A DNA stretch of 43,145 bases from RGIG1995 sp045587445 (GCA_045587445.1 JAZNCH010000016.1:1-43145), one strand, 5' to 3'; shown: positions 33,286 to 41,998, numbered from the stretch's first letter. Notes: a model not told the origin generated them from the sequence alone. Made by a program: numbers and translations.

Positions 33286-35901
33286 TTATTTTATATTTTC
33301 TGCAATAAATCCTGTTACTGCAGCCAACGCCTCGTCAACCTTTGACGCATCCTTTCCGCCCGACACTGCACTATCGGGACGTCCGCCGCCACTGCCGCCT
33401 GTAAACGTACCAAGCATTCTCGCCAAATTGCCCGCGTGAGCACCTTTAGCTACAGCTTCCTTACCGCAACATGTTACAAAATTTAGCTTTCCGTTCGCCA
33501 TAGCCGCCATAGCTACTACAATGTCGGAATGTGCATCCTTCAGCTTGTCGCAAGCCTTTCTTGCAACGTCTACGTTCATTTCTGCCGATTTCATAACAGC
33601 TACTTTTACACCGTTAACGTCAACTGCATTATTATATAGGTCTGCAGTCTTCGTTTCGGAAAGTTGTGCATTAAGTCCGTCAATAGCTTTTTTCGCTTCC
33701 TTAAGCTCGTTTTGAAGCTGCTCTATTCTCTTCGGTATATCACCTATGTTATTTACCCTAAGTTCTTTTGCCGCAGAATTGATAAGGTTATTCTTTTCTG
33801 CTATATATTCAAGCACACCGTTACCGGTTACACCCTCTATTCTTCTCGTACCTGCCGCTACTGAAGATTCGGATATAATCTTAAACAAAGCCGCTTCGCT
33901 TGTATTAGAAAGGTGTGTTCCTCCGCATAGCTCGGTCGAAAAACTGCCCATTTGAACAACCCTTACGGTGCTTCCGTACTTTTCGCCAAACAAAGCTATA
34001 GCCCCCATCTTCTTCGCCGATTCAACATCGGTTTCAATGGTCTTTACAGCCAATGCGTTAAGTATCTGCTCGTTTACTATTTTTTCAACCTTTTCTATCT
34101 CCTCACTCGTCATTGCGGTAAAGTGTGAAAAATCAAAACGGAGTCTGTTTTCGTCAACGTATGAACCCGCCTGCTCGATGTGATTTCCAAGAACCTTGCG
34201 CAACGCTCCCTGAAGCAAATGTACGGTCGAGTGGTTTCTTGAAATGGCCTTTCTCCTCTTTGTACAAACGGCCGCAGAAACACTGTCGCCCTCCTTCAGC
34301 TCTCCGAAATTCTTTTTGCAAACGTGCATATATATTCCGTCGTGCTTCTTGGTATCGACAACCTGATATTCACAGTTATTACAGAATATCTTACCCGTAT
34401 CGCCTACCTGCCCGCCGCTTTCTGCATAGAATGAAGTCTTGTCAAGCACTACGGTTACATTTTCGCCGTCTTCACTCTCCATAACAGCTAATACGTTAGC
34501 GTAAGCCGTTGTATCTTCGTAGCCTACAAATTCCGTCTTTTCAAGCTTCTTTAATTCATCAAAGTTTTCAGCAGTCCAACCGAAATCGCCGAGAGCCGCT
34601 CTCGCTTCTCTTGCTCTTTCTTTCTGTTCTTTCAAAAGTTTCTCAAAGCCCTCGCTATCAATACCGATTCCCGCCTCTGCAGAAATCTCTCTCGTCAAAT
34701 CTATCGGGAAGCCGTAAGTATCAGAAAGCTTAAATACGTCTTCTCCTTTTAACTGATTTGTATTGTTTGCCTTTGCGGTTTCTATAAGCTTTTCGAGCAT
34801 TTCCATTCCCTTATCAACCGTTGCCGCAAAACGCTCTTCTTCGTTTTGGATTACAGTCTTGATATAAGAAAGCTTTTCAGTCAATTCGGGATATGCAGTT
34901 GCATTTTCTTTCGCTACAACGTCGCATATTTCAGCAAGAAACGTTCCTTTAACACCGAGCAATCTGCCGTGTCTTGCGGCACGTCTGAGAAGTCTTCTGA
35001 GTACGTATCCTCTACCCTCGTTTGATGGGCTTACACCGTCGCAGATAAGGAATGACGTGCTTCTGATATGGTCTGTAATAACACGGAGGGATATATCCTT
35101 CTGCTTGTCCTCGCCGTATTTTACGTTTGTAAGCTCGGATACCTTCGCCATTATGTTCTTTACCGTGTCAACTTCAAAAAGGTTGTTTACGCCCTGCATA
35201 ACGCAAGCAAGTCTTTCAAGTCCCATACCGGTATCTATATTGGGGTTTGCAAGAGGTGTATACGTTCCCTCACCGTCGCTGTCAAACTGAGTAAATACAA
35301 GGTTCCAGAATTCCATAAATCTGTCGCAGTCGCATCCGGGCTTGCAGTCTGGAGAGCCGCAACCGAATTCCTCGCCTCTGTCAAAATGTAATTCCGAGCA
35401 AGGACCGCAGGGACCGCTTCCTATTTCCCAGAAGTTATCGTCTCCGAGACGAACTATTCTCTCGGCGGGAACCCCTACTTTGTCATGCCAGATATTGTAC
35501 GCTTCGTCATCTTCTTCGTATATAGTTACCCATATTTTTTCTTCGGGCAGCTCAATAACCTTCGTACAGAACTCCCATGACCACATTATAGCCTCTTCCT
35601 TGAAATAGTCTCCAAATGAAAAGTTGCCGAGCATTTCAAAAAAGGTTCCGTGTCTTGCGGTTATACCCACTCTCTCAATATCGGGTGTACGAATACACTT
35701 CTGGCAGGTAGTCATACGCTTCTTAGGCGGCTCTGATTCGCCCTTGAAATACTTCTTCAAAGGAGCCATACCTGCGTTTATAAGCAATAGCGACTTATCG
35801 TCAATAGGGACGAGCGGAAAGCTCTTGTGTCTCAAATGTCCTTTGCTCTCAAAAAATGATAAATATGCTTCTCTTAAATCGTTAAGTCCTGTCCATTTCA
35901 T
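33286..35901 (-). CDS. alaS: Alanyl-tRNA synthetase
   Basis: An 871-residue class II synthetase, full length. The catalytic domain (1-~440) contains INAGMAPLKKYFKGE, TCQKCIRTPDIERVG and NPNIDTGMGLERLACVMQG. The editing domain carries HSTVH and CGGTH zinc ligands that clear Ser- and Gly-tRNA-Ala. The C-Ala domain ends GGSGGGRPDSAVSGG, a typical oligomerisation/glycine-rich motif. The AAGGAG ribosome-binding site lies in the 14-base gap after the BrxD-like gene, with no promoter or T-box leader between, so it appears to depend on the promoter at 38856-38884. Confidence 0.97.
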   Translation of the reverse strand: MKWTGLNDLREAYLSFFESKGHLRHKSFPLVPIDDKSLLLINAGMAPLKKYFKGESEPPKKRMTTCQKCIRTPDIERVGITARHGTFFEMLGNFSFGDYFKEEAIMWSWEFCTKVIELPEEKIWVTIYEEDDEAYNIWHDKVGVPAERIVRLGDDNFWEIGSGPCGPCSELHFDRGEEFGCGSPDCKPGCDCDRFMEFWNLVFTQFDSDGEGTYTPLANPNIDTGMGLERLACVMQGVNNLFEVDTVKNIMAKVSELTNVKYGEDKQKDISLRVITDHIRSTSFLICDGVSPSNEGRGYVLRRLLRRAARHGRLLGVKGTFLAEICDVVAKENATAYPELTEKLSYIKTVIQNEEERFAATVDKGMEMLEKLIETAKANNTNQLKGEDVFKLSDTYGFPIDLTREISAEAGIGIDSEGFEKLLKEQKERAREARAALGDFGWTAENFDELKKLEKTEFVGYEDTTAYANVLAVMESEDGENVTVVLDKTSFYAESGGQVGDTGKIFCNNCEYQVVDTKKHDGIYMHVCKKNFGELKEGDSVSAAVCTKRRKAISRNHSTVHLLQGALRKVLGNHIEQAGSYVDENRLRFDFSHFTAMTSEEIEKVEKIVNEQILNALAVKTIETDVESAKKMGAIALFGEKYGSTVRVVQMGSFSTELCGGTHLSNTSEAALFKIISESSVAAGTRRIEGVTGNGVLEYIAEKNNLINSAAKELRVNNIGDIPKRIEQLQNELKEAKKAIDGLNAQLSETKTADLYNNAVDVNGVKVAVMKSAEMNVDVARKACDKLKDAHSDIVVAMAAMANGKLNFVTCCGKEAVAKGAHAGNLARMLGTFTGGSGGGRPDSAVSGGKDASKVDEALAAVTGFIAENIK

Positions 35902-35915
35902 CGTTTTATATCTCC

Positions 35916-37229
35916 TTAAAACTCTATATCCGCTATATCATTCTCTTTAGAAGCTTTGATGTCTTCGGATACTTTTGTTTTTACTATATCTTCAAATTTC
36001 GCCTCGGGATTCTGATATAAAATATTCAAAACCTGTAGAAAGTCTCTTATTATCTCTCGCGGTGTAATCATTGTGTCAGCACCGGCTCGGTCAAGGCTGT
36101 CTTTCAAAAACGCCGCCGCCTGCTCGTCGGTTACCGGTACTTCCCAGTTATAATTCATACCGTGCAGATTCTTCACTCTCGTTACAAGGGCATAAAGCTG
36201 ATTGTCATCAAGCCTTTCAAGTCTTATAACGGGTCCCATAAGGTTTCTGTAACCCATATCTGCATACTTTCCGTCTTCAAGCCGGCTCTTTAACGCTTCG
36301 TAGCTATATAGCCCTCTTCGCTTGTCCTCGAGAAACATAGGCGTTCCGCCGAGGATTATACCAAGTCCCTTTGAATTGCCCTGTAACGTATCGTTAAACA
36401 TCGATAAAAGCTTCTCATAATTCGCTTCTCTCGATACCCGATTCGTTATCTTATATAAATTCACACATTCGTCTATGAATATTACGAAGCCTTTGTAACC
36501 TATTCTGCGTACGAAAAACGCTAACAGCTTTATATAATCGTACCAGTTTTCGTCGTTTATGATTGAATATACATTGAGTTCTCTTTTCGCTTCGCTCTTG
36601 GTCAAATATTCGCCTCGCAACCAACGGAGTGCACACCCCTTTAGTCCGTCGTCATTCAATTTAGTCGCTCTGTAAAACGTATTTACAACACAAGCAAAAT
36701 CAAATCCGCCGACGTGGTTTTCTGCCTCTCGCGTTACTTCAAATATTCGTCTTTCTACCTCTTTGTCAAACTCCTCGGTTCCTACCTTGAGCCCCGATAT
36801 TGCTGTCTCGGATTGTATATTAGATACCCATTTTGCTATAAGCGACTGCAGAGCACCCCCCTCGGGCGACGTCTTCGTACACATATTCTTTATAATCTCT
36901 CTGTAAGTAGCAACACCATTCCCCTTTGAGCCGTAAAGTCTTCTTTCGGGTGAAAGGTCTGCATCACAGCAAACATAATCTTTCTCAACGGCATACCCCT
37001 TTACAAGCTGCATAAGAAAGCTCTTTCCGCTTCCATATCTGCCTATAACAAGCTTCATAAATGAGCCGCCCTCAGATACGTTCTCAAGACTGTCAAGAAG
37101 AGAGTTTACCTCCCCCTCTCTGCCAATCGCTACGTACGGTGCTCCCATTCTGGGAACTACACCCGCCGCAAGACTTTCAAGAAGAGAAACCAATATTCTT
37201 TTCGGGACTCTGTTTACTTGTTGAGCCAT
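35916..37229 (-). CDS. BrxD-like ATP-binding protein (DUF2791)
   Basis: A 437-residue P-loop ATPase. It starts PKRILVSLLESLAAGVVPRMGAPYVAIGREGE, has Walker A GRYGSGKSF (63-71) and Walker B GFVIFIDECVN with Asp253-Glu254, then ILGGTPMFLEDKRRGLYSYEALKSRL and the C-terminal TPREIIRDFLQVLNIL. These features match the DUF2791/BrxD family found in BREX phage-defence operons and in TerB-N associated operons. Its ATG lies inside the last codons of the TerB-domain gene (16-base overlap), so the two proteins are probably made in fixed ratio. No BREX methylase (PglX), phosphatase (PglZ) or helicase is nearby. Confidence 0.85.
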   Translation of the reverse strand: MAQQVNRVPKRILVSLLESLAAGVVPRMGAPYVAIGREGEVNSLLDSLENVSEGGSFMKLVIGRYGSGKSFLMQLVKGYAVEKDYVCCDADLSPERRLYGSKGNGVATYREIIKNMCTKTSPEGGALQSLIAKWVSNIQSETAISGLKVGTEEFDKEVERRIFEVTREAENHVGGFDFACVVNTFYRATKLNDDGLKGCALRWLRGEYLTKSEAKRELNVYSIINDENWYDYIKLLAFFVRRIGYKGFVIFIDECVNLYKITNRVSREANYEKLLSMFNDTLQGNSKGLGIILGGTPMFLEDKRRGLYSYEALKSRLEDGKYADMGYRNLMGPVIRLERLDDNQLYALVTRVKNLHGMNYNWEVPVTDEQAAAFLKDSLDRAGADTMITPREIIRDFLQVLNILYQNPEAKFEDIVKTKVSEDIKASKENDIADIEF

Positions 37230-38806
37230 TCTCTTATCTCCTCTTCATAATCGGGAATCAAAACGTATTGTCCTTCTCTTTCCTCTACGCCTATATCGCC
37301 TAAAAGCTCGAAGCAAAGCTCATTTACAACCTCCGCCAACGTCTCGGGAAGCATATAGCTCTCTTCGGCTATCTTCATAAAGCCTTTATTATCGCCATTG
37401 GCAATGCACCTTATAGCAACTTTCGCTATATCAAGTGCCTCGCTTTCAAGGGAGCCTTCGGTCGTCTTTGGGGCGGTATTTTCAAGAGGTTCTGATTCCT
37501 CTTCTTCATATTCAACCAAACGTTCTGTCAACTGCCACGATTCTTCCTCAATTGCTTTAGCCTTTTCAAAAGACACTTCAAAAGGCTTACGTTCCTCTTC
37601 GGAAATTATCGAAACCTTTTCCTTAACTTTTCTTTCGTAATAAACGCTTGGCAAATTCTTATCGAAATATTCGTTCAATATAATCTTCTGCTCTTCTGTT
37701 AAGTTCTGTACACCAAGCCTTGCTCTTATTCCAAGATACGCTCTCACTCTGTTTTCGCAATATCTTACCATATCAGTTATTATAAAAGACAAGTCCTTTA
37801 CGTTTTCTGCTTCAAAATAGTCTACACTAATCTTACGCTTTGAATGGTATGAGCATACAGCACCGCTAAATGAGTCTCTGACGATATTTTTCTTTATAAA
37901 TCTGCCGTTATTCAAATCAAATCTGCCGTCGGATTTGGCTAATTCTCTTACTGCGTAAAAAATGCCGCCCCTTATATGCTCGTGAAAAACTTTATAATTC
38001 TTCTCGTCTATATACTTGCTCTTTCGCCACCCGTACGACGACAAGCTTTCCATAAGAAGCAATGCAAATCTGTCTTCCTCTTTTTCACAATAATAAAACT
38101 GCTTAAAAGCCGCCGCTTCAACTGCTTCGGTATAAAATGAAGCAATTCTGTTCAAGGGTACTTCAAGCTCATTTATAAGACAGTAATCGCACACCCATTC
38201 GGATAAAAACTTGTCAAGCTTCGTGTAGCTCTTTCTGTAATTCTCCCATATATCGCAAATCAGTTCCAATCCCTTTTCGGCGGGAATTATATGGGGAAGA
38301 TTTATTATCTCGTATATATACAGTAAAATGTAACTGCTGTCTGTAGGTATATATTTTTTGTTTCTGACGCAATCTCTCCAATAAAAATACCATTCTCTCT
38401 GCCGTATTGACATCTGAATATAGCTCGGCATATATGAAAAGTATTTTACAGGGGAAGTCTCTCCCCTTTTTAAGTTGTAATACTTCTCGGCATCGCATCT
38501 AAAACGCTCGTAAAAAGTGTATTTCGTGGGCCACGAATAAATCGTTACACTGTCAATAAAACTGTTTTCGGGAGAATAGTTTGAAAGAATTTTGGGCTCT
38601 TCAGCCGTTCTTTTTATCGGCTCTGACATAGGTACGTAAGAAGTGTTCTTACCGTCAAAAACCAACACCGCCTCCGGCTCTCTTTCGACCTTTGTATCAA
38701 AAGCCTTTTTGATAGGCGGGGTAATCTCACCTATATCCCAAAAGCTATCTAACTCTTCAATTTTTGAACGCTTTAACTTTCTTTCGTCCTCGTTCTTAAA
38801 AATCAT
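37214..38806 (-). CDS. TerB-N/TerB-C domain protein
   Basis: A 530-residue cytoplasmic protein. Residues about 85-300 resemble the TerB-N domain (SYMPSYIQMSIRQREWYFYWR, then YILLYIYEIINLPH). Residues about 380-525 resemble TerB-C (NLTEEQKIILNEYFDKNLPS, then FMKIAEESYMLPETLAEVVNELCFELLGD). An acidic linker near 435-460 separates them. The canonical central TerB domain with its metal-binding acidic helices is not evident. Such proteins were predicted from gene context to work with ATPases and superfamily II helicases in stress or phage responses. It is first in the operon, behind a perfect consensus promoter. Confidence 0.8.
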   Translation of the reverse strand: MIFKNEDERKLKRSKIEELDSFWDIGEITPPIKKAFDTKVEREPEAVLVFDGKNTSYVPMSEPIKRTAEEPKILSNYSPENSFIDSVTIYSWPTKYTFYERFRCDAEKYYNLKRGETSPVKYFSYMPSYIQMSIRQREWYFYWRDCVRNKKYIPTDSSYILLYIYEIINLPHIIPAEKGLELICDIWENYRKSYTKLDKFLSEWVCDYCLINELEVPLNRIASFYTEAVEAAAFKQFYYCEKEEDRFALLLMESLSSYGWRKSKYIDEKNYKVFHEHIRGGIFYAVRELAKSDGRFDLNNGRFIKKNIVRDSFSGAVCSYHSKRKISVDYFEAENVKDLSFIITDMVRYCENRVRAYLGIRARLGVQNLTEEQKIILNEYFDKNLPSVYYERKVKEKVSIISEEERKPFEVSFEKAKAIEEESWQLTERLVEYEEEESEPLENTAPKTTEGSLESEALDIAKVAIRCIANGDNKGFMKIAEESYMLPETLAEVVNELCFELLGDIGVEEREGQYVLIPDYEEEIREWLNK

Positions 38807-38855
38807 CTTCCCTACTCATTCTCATATTTCAAAAAATACCAAAAACTTTCCTTAC

Positions 38856-38884
38856 ATTATATCACAAAAATAATCCTATGTCAA
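38856..38884 (-). promoter_or_regulatory. Perfect consensus sigma-A promoter of the TerB-BrxD-alaS operon
   Basis: On the minus strand TTGACA (38879-38884) and TATAAT (38856-38861) are exactly 17 bases apart. It lies 5 bases after the stop of the upstream DUF6873-like gene and about 50 bases before the TerB-protein ATG. No operator-like palindrome overlaps it, suggesting constitutive strong expression. Confidence 0.88.
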
Positions 38885-38888
38885 TTAT

Positions 38889-39578
38889 TTATACAACAAC
38901 AGCACCGCCGATGTCTGTCAATTTTTCAGCAGAAAGACTTATAATTTTCTTTCCGGTATTTTCAATAAACCTTTTTATCAAATCAAAATCTCTGTGTTTA
39001 TCAACATCACCAAAAAAACATACGCTGTCGGCTAATACAACAGAGCAACCGCCAATAAAACCACAGTTATATCCGGGCAGTAAAATATCACCTTTTTCAA
39101 CCAACAAGCTGTTTATTCCGTTATCTGTATAAGCCTTATATAATCCTTTGTCTGTCGTTATAAAATTATTATCGTCAACGCGGCAGGTCGAACAGGCGGT
39201 GTACCCCTGCTTAACATCTACTTTCCTCTCGGCTAAAGCGGTTATCAACTCCGAAGTCGAGTCGTTTCTCGAAAACAGTATTTTATCTTTTGTCAGTACC
39301 GCATTAAAAAGTATGTCCTTCGGATAACCTTTTGAAACAGGTTCGTCGGTTGTTTTTACTTTTACCTCGGCTAAATCTAAAATCGCCTTATTTTTCTTGT
39401 AATATTCTTCATGGGTATACAATACTCCGTCATTTAAAAACAAAAGCATATCTGCGTGTGATGCAACACCGTCTTGCAGTCTATCAAATTTGGGAAGCTT
39501 TATAACCGTATATCCCATTTCCTTTAAGCTAATTTCGCATCCGGCACTTATACCCTCACCAACAAGTATTCTCTTCAA
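38889..39578 (-). CDS. DUF6873-like protein (pentein/GME-type fold suspected)
   Basis: A 229-residue soluble protein. Motifs LPGYNCGFIGGCSVVLAD near the C terminus and GYTACSTCRVDDNNFITTDKGL near the middle fit the DUF6873 family, which has been linked to the guanidino-modifying (pentein) fold. A catalytic cysteine could be one of the Cys in GFIGGCS, the usual pentein position, but the full Asp/His/Cys set is not certain. The substrate is unknown. It lies after rpmB's terminator and just before the TerB operon promoter, apparently as a single gene. Confidence 0.65.
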   Translation of the reverse strand: MKRILVGEGISAGCEISLKEMGYTVIKLPKFDRLQDGVASHADMLLFLNDGVLYTHEEYYKKNKAILDLAEVKVKTTDEPVSKGYPKDILFNAVLTKDKILFSRNDSTSELITALAERKVDVKQGYTACSTCRVDDNNFITTDKGLYKAYTDNGINSLLVEKGDILLPGYNCGFIGGCSVVLADSVCFFGDVDKHRDFDLIKRFIENTGKKIISLSAEKLTDIGGAVVV

Positions 39579-39607
39579 ATCAATACCCCTTTTTTGTCAA
39601 TTATAAG

Positions 39608-39638
39608 AGTAAAGCCCGGACGTTAGCTTGTCCGGGCT
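39608..39638 (-). terminator. Terminator of rpmB
   Basis: On the minus strand AGCCCGGAC pairs perfectly with GTCCGGGCT around an 8-base loop, followed by TTACTCTT. It lies 19 bases after the rpmB stop. Confidence 0.75.
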
Positions 39639-39657
39639 GTAGTACTTCAATATACAA

Positions 39658-39846
39658 TCAGTTAGCTCTTGTAACCTTGTTGGAACGGAGACAACGAGAG
39701 CAGACATTAACTGTCTTGGGCGTGCCGTTTACAACTGCCTTTACCTTTCTGATATTGGGTTTCCATACTCTGTTTGTTTTACGGTTGGAGTGAGAAACAT
39801 TAAGTCCAAATGCTACACTCTTGCCGCAGAAATCACACTTTGCCAT
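39658..39846 (-). CDS. rpmB: 50S ribosomal protein L28
   Basis: A 62-residue L28 of the zinc-containing (C+) type, with CDFCGK at the N terminus and VCSRCLRS at the C terminus, and the family stretch VSHSNRKTNRVWKPNIRKV. The start is the ATG at 39846 with GGAGGTG ten bases upstream; a longer open frame has no ribosome-binding site. It is a structural component of the large subunit and is monocistronic, as is common in Firmicutes. Confidence 0.97.
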   Translation of the reverse strand: MAKCDFCGKSVAFGLNVSHSNRKTNRVWKPNIRKVKAVVNGTPKTVNVCSRCLRSNKVTRAN

Positions 39847-39902
39847 TCCGATGCACCTCCATTTATGATAAATCAAATAGTAAACTTATTTTTAACAGAG
39901 TT

Positions 39903-39931
39903 ATTATAACACAACATTTTCCAAATTGCAA
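39903..39931 (-). promoter_or_regulatory. Sigma-A promoter of rpmB
   Basis: On the minus strand TTGCAA (39926-39931) and TATAAT (39903-39908) are 17 bases apart, 57 bases before the L28 start codon. Confidence 0.7.
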
Positions 39932-40011
39932 TACTTTTTCAAAAATTATATTCTCTCTTTTAATAATTCTTATTTTGTTCAAATATATTTGATATTTTTA
40001 TCATAAAGCGG

Positions 40012-40040
40012 TTGACATACAGCTTCTTATATGCTAAAAT
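40012..40040 (+). promoter_or_regulatory. Sigma-A promoter of the 83-residue secreted protein
   Basis: TTGACA (40012-40017) and TAAAAT (40035-40040) with a 17-base spacer lie 39 bases before the ATG at 40079. Confidence 0.75.
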
Positions 40041-40078
40041 ATAACAAAGATTATGTTAATTATAAGGTGGTATTTGCC

Positions 40079-40330
40079 ATGAAGAAATTCTTTAAGAAAG
40101 TTCCCGCTTTGGTTATAGTTTCTTTGATTATAGTTTTGACTGTGGCTTTCGCTGTAGTTGCTGCGAATGTTGATTCCATTGAAACCTGGTTGGATTACTA
40201 CGTAAATGGCGATGAATCCGATTTGACAGATATGGATCTAAATGGTACGATTAATATTCTTTATGCTATTCTCTACCACAAGCAAGGCGTTGCAACTTAT
40301 CCCGACGGTTACACCTACGGAATTTATTAA
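40079..40330 (+). CDS. Small secreted or membrane-anchored protein, EF-hand-like loop
   Basis: An 83-residue protein starting at the ATG at 40079 behind AAGGTGG. Residues 1-29 form a signal peptide or anchor (MKKFFKK, a hydrophobic run, then AVVAA). The mature part contains DMDLNGTINILY (51-62), which resembles the calcium-binding loop of one dockerin/EF-hand repeat, though position 12 is Tyr rather than Asp or Glu. A Tyr/Gly-rich tail ends GYTYGIY. It has its own promoter and terminator, so it is a real gene. No family is assigned; a shortened dockerin-like module is one possibility. Confidence 0.7.
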   Translation: MKKFFKKVPALVIVSLIIVLTVAFAVVAANVDSIETWLDYYVNGDESDLTDMDLNGTINILYAILYHKQGVATYPDGYTYGIY

Positions 40331-40348
40331 TATCAAGTAAAATATATT

Positions 40349-40376
40349 AAACCTCATCTTTTGATGAGGTTTTTTT
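40349..40376 (+). terminator. Terminator of the 83-residue secreted protein gene
   Basis: AAACCTCATC pairs perfectly with GATGAGGTTT around TTTT and is followed by TTTT, about 18 bases after the stop codon. Confidence 0.9.
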
Positions 40377-40426
40377 GGTTTGCTCTTGCCAGAACACTCC
40401 ACCTTGCGATATATTCAATAAACGAT

Positions 40427-40664
40427 GTACAAACCAAGAGAGGCAAGTTCTTTGCTAAGCTTTCTGCGAAAAAAGCCCTCTCAGTCAGCTTCGCTGACAG
40501 CTCCCCCAAAGTGGGAGCCTTTGGGTGCGTACAAACCATCTGTTCGAGGTTTCTTTGACTACTTTTTTTCCTTAAAAGAAAGTAGGTCTGTACCAACAAT
40601 AGTGTGTGGCACAGACCAAAAGATTCAAGGTTCTTTGCTTACTTTCTTCCTTAAAGAAAGTAGG
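40427..40664. repeat. Composite repeat block: family A copies around family B
   Basis: Order: family A fragment (40427-40473, GTACAAACCAAGAG), family B palindrome (40474-40525, hairpin CAGCTTCGCTG and CTCCCCCAAAGTGGGAG), family A copy (about 40528-40585), spacer hairpin GGTCTGTA...CACAGACC, and a last family A copy ending AGTAGG at 40664. The final base abuts the stop codon of the EamA transporter at 40665, as also seen at 4782/4783. Confidence 0.85.
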
Positions 40665-41555
40665 TTATGTTGTTTCGTTTTTGTCAAAGATTTGTGCGAT
40701 TATGATTGCGGCAAACATTACTACACAACCTATTATTTCTCTTATCGACATCTTCTGTCCGAGAAGTATCCACCCAAAAAGTGCAGCAAACACTGATTCA
40801 AGACTCATTATTATCGATGCAATAGCAGGTTGCAAGTCCCTCTGTGCTAACGTCTGGAATGTGTATCCTATTCCGCATGAGCAAGCACCTGTATAAAGAA
40901 TGGGTACCCATGCTCCAAGAATACTTGATACGTCGGGGCTTTCAAATATAAACATCAACACCGCCGACAGTATGCCGCACACGTAAAACTGTATGCAAGA
41001 CAATTTTAGTCCGTTATATATAGCCGCATACTTGTCTATAGCCATTATCTGAAACGTAAATACAAACGCACATATAAATACAAGTGTGTCTCCCGTTGAC
41101 AGCACAAGGGATTCCTTCATACAGAGAAGATACATTCCCGCCATTGCCAATACAACGGCTACCCACACGTTTATTCCTATTTTCTTTTTTAGGAATAAGC
41201 CGAATATTGGTATAATAATTATGTAAAGGCTTGTCAGAAATCCCGCTTTACCAACGGTCGTATAAAGAATACCGTACTGCTGAAGCGTACACGCTATCAT
41301 CAAAAATATACCGCATACCGCTCCCCCGACGAAAACGCCTTTCGGATTATAATCCTCTCTGTTTTCTCCGGGGTCTTTTTTTCCTAAGGTAAACACAAGC
41401 GGCAGAAGCACCGTTCCACCTAACAAAAACCTTACAGCCTGAAACGTCAACGGTCCTACGTACGCCATTCCTTCGCTTTGAAATGACATAGCAGCACCCC
41501 AAACGAGTGCCGCTACCGTAAGCATTATGGCTGCTCTGAATTTTTTAAAACTCAT
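40665..41555 (-). CDS. DMT-superfamily (EamA) transporter
   Basis: A 296-residue membrane protein with ten predicted helices and two EamA repeats. The first begins IMLTVAALVWGAAMSFQSEGMAYVGPLTFQAVRF. The second ends AIASIIMSLESVFAALFGWILLGQKMSIREIIGCVVMFAAIIIAQ, a strong family signature. EamA proteins export or exchange amino acids, nucleotides or other metabolites; the substrate cannot be told. It is the last gene of the prfB operon, 21 bases after the C_GCAxxG_C_C gene. Confidence 0.92.
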   Translation of the reverse strand: MSFKKFRAAIMLTVAALVWGAAMSFQSEGMAYVGPLTFQAVRFLLGGTVLLPLVFTLGKKDPGENREDYNPKGVFVGGAVCGIFLMIACTLQQYGILYTTVGKAGFLTSLYIIIIPIFGLFLKKKIGINVWVAVVLAMAGMYLLCMKESLVLSTGDTLVFICAFVFTFQIMAIDKYAAIYNGLKLSCIQFYVCGILSAVLMFIFESPDVSSILGAWVPILYTGACSCGIGYTFQTLAQRDLQPAIASIIMSLESVFAALFGWILLGQKMSIREIIGCVVMFAAIIIAQIFDKNETT

Positions 41556-41576
41556 AATTCAAAACATTTTCCTTTT

Positions 41577-41981
41577 TTACTTAAACAATATTTTTTCTAC
41601 AGCCTCAACCGCAGTTCTGATGCAGTCATCGCATGATGCCGTGGGTCTTCCGGTGTTGCTTCCCTTTATATCCGAGCACACAAATGCACCGCAACACTTT
41701 TCAAACTCGTCAACTATCTTTGCCGTAGTCTTATAAGTATCGGATTTGGTAGAGTTGTTTATATCGCCACTGCTCGAAACAAGTCCGCAAAGTGCCGTTG
41801 CTCCGCTAAGCGCGCCGCAAGTGTTTTTGCGGTTACCCATCCCTGCCCCTAAGCCCTCGCTGATTCTGTATAAGGTTACTTCGTCAACGTCCGTCTTATC
41901 GGCAAAAGCGCAAAGTACCGATTGAGCGCAATTATATCCTTTGTTATGCAGTTCAAATGCCTTTTCTAAATATTTGCTCAT
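41577..41981 (-). CDS. C_GCAxxG_C_C family redox-type protein
   Basis: A 134-residue protein whose cysteines fit the family name: NCAQSVLCAF near the N terminus, TCGALSGATALCGL in the middle, CCGAFVC and CDDCIRTAVE at the C terminus. The family is common in anaerobes and is thought to be redox-active or metal-binding, sometimes encoded near radical-SAM or molybdenum enzymes, but no activity is proven. It is between the small membrane protein and the EamA transporter. Confidence 0.9.
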   Translation of the reverse strand: MSKYLEKAFELHNKGYNCAQSVLCAFADKTDVDEVTLYRISEGLGAGMGNRKNTCGALSGATALCGLVSSSGDINNSTKSDTYKTTAKIVDEFEKCCGAFVCSDIKGSNTGRPTASCDDCIRTAVEAVEKILFK

Positions 41982-41998
41982 TTTTTTCTCCGTTCTTT

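Noticed and set aside
35902..38884. Complete BREX system
   Set aside because: Only a BrxD-like ATPase is present; no PglX methylase, PglZ phosphatase, BrxC or helicase gene is in the window.
40361..40896. Plus-strand frames near the secreted protein and EamA genes
   Set aside because: They read through repeat copies and antisense EamA sequence, lack ribosome-binding sites and have no domain.
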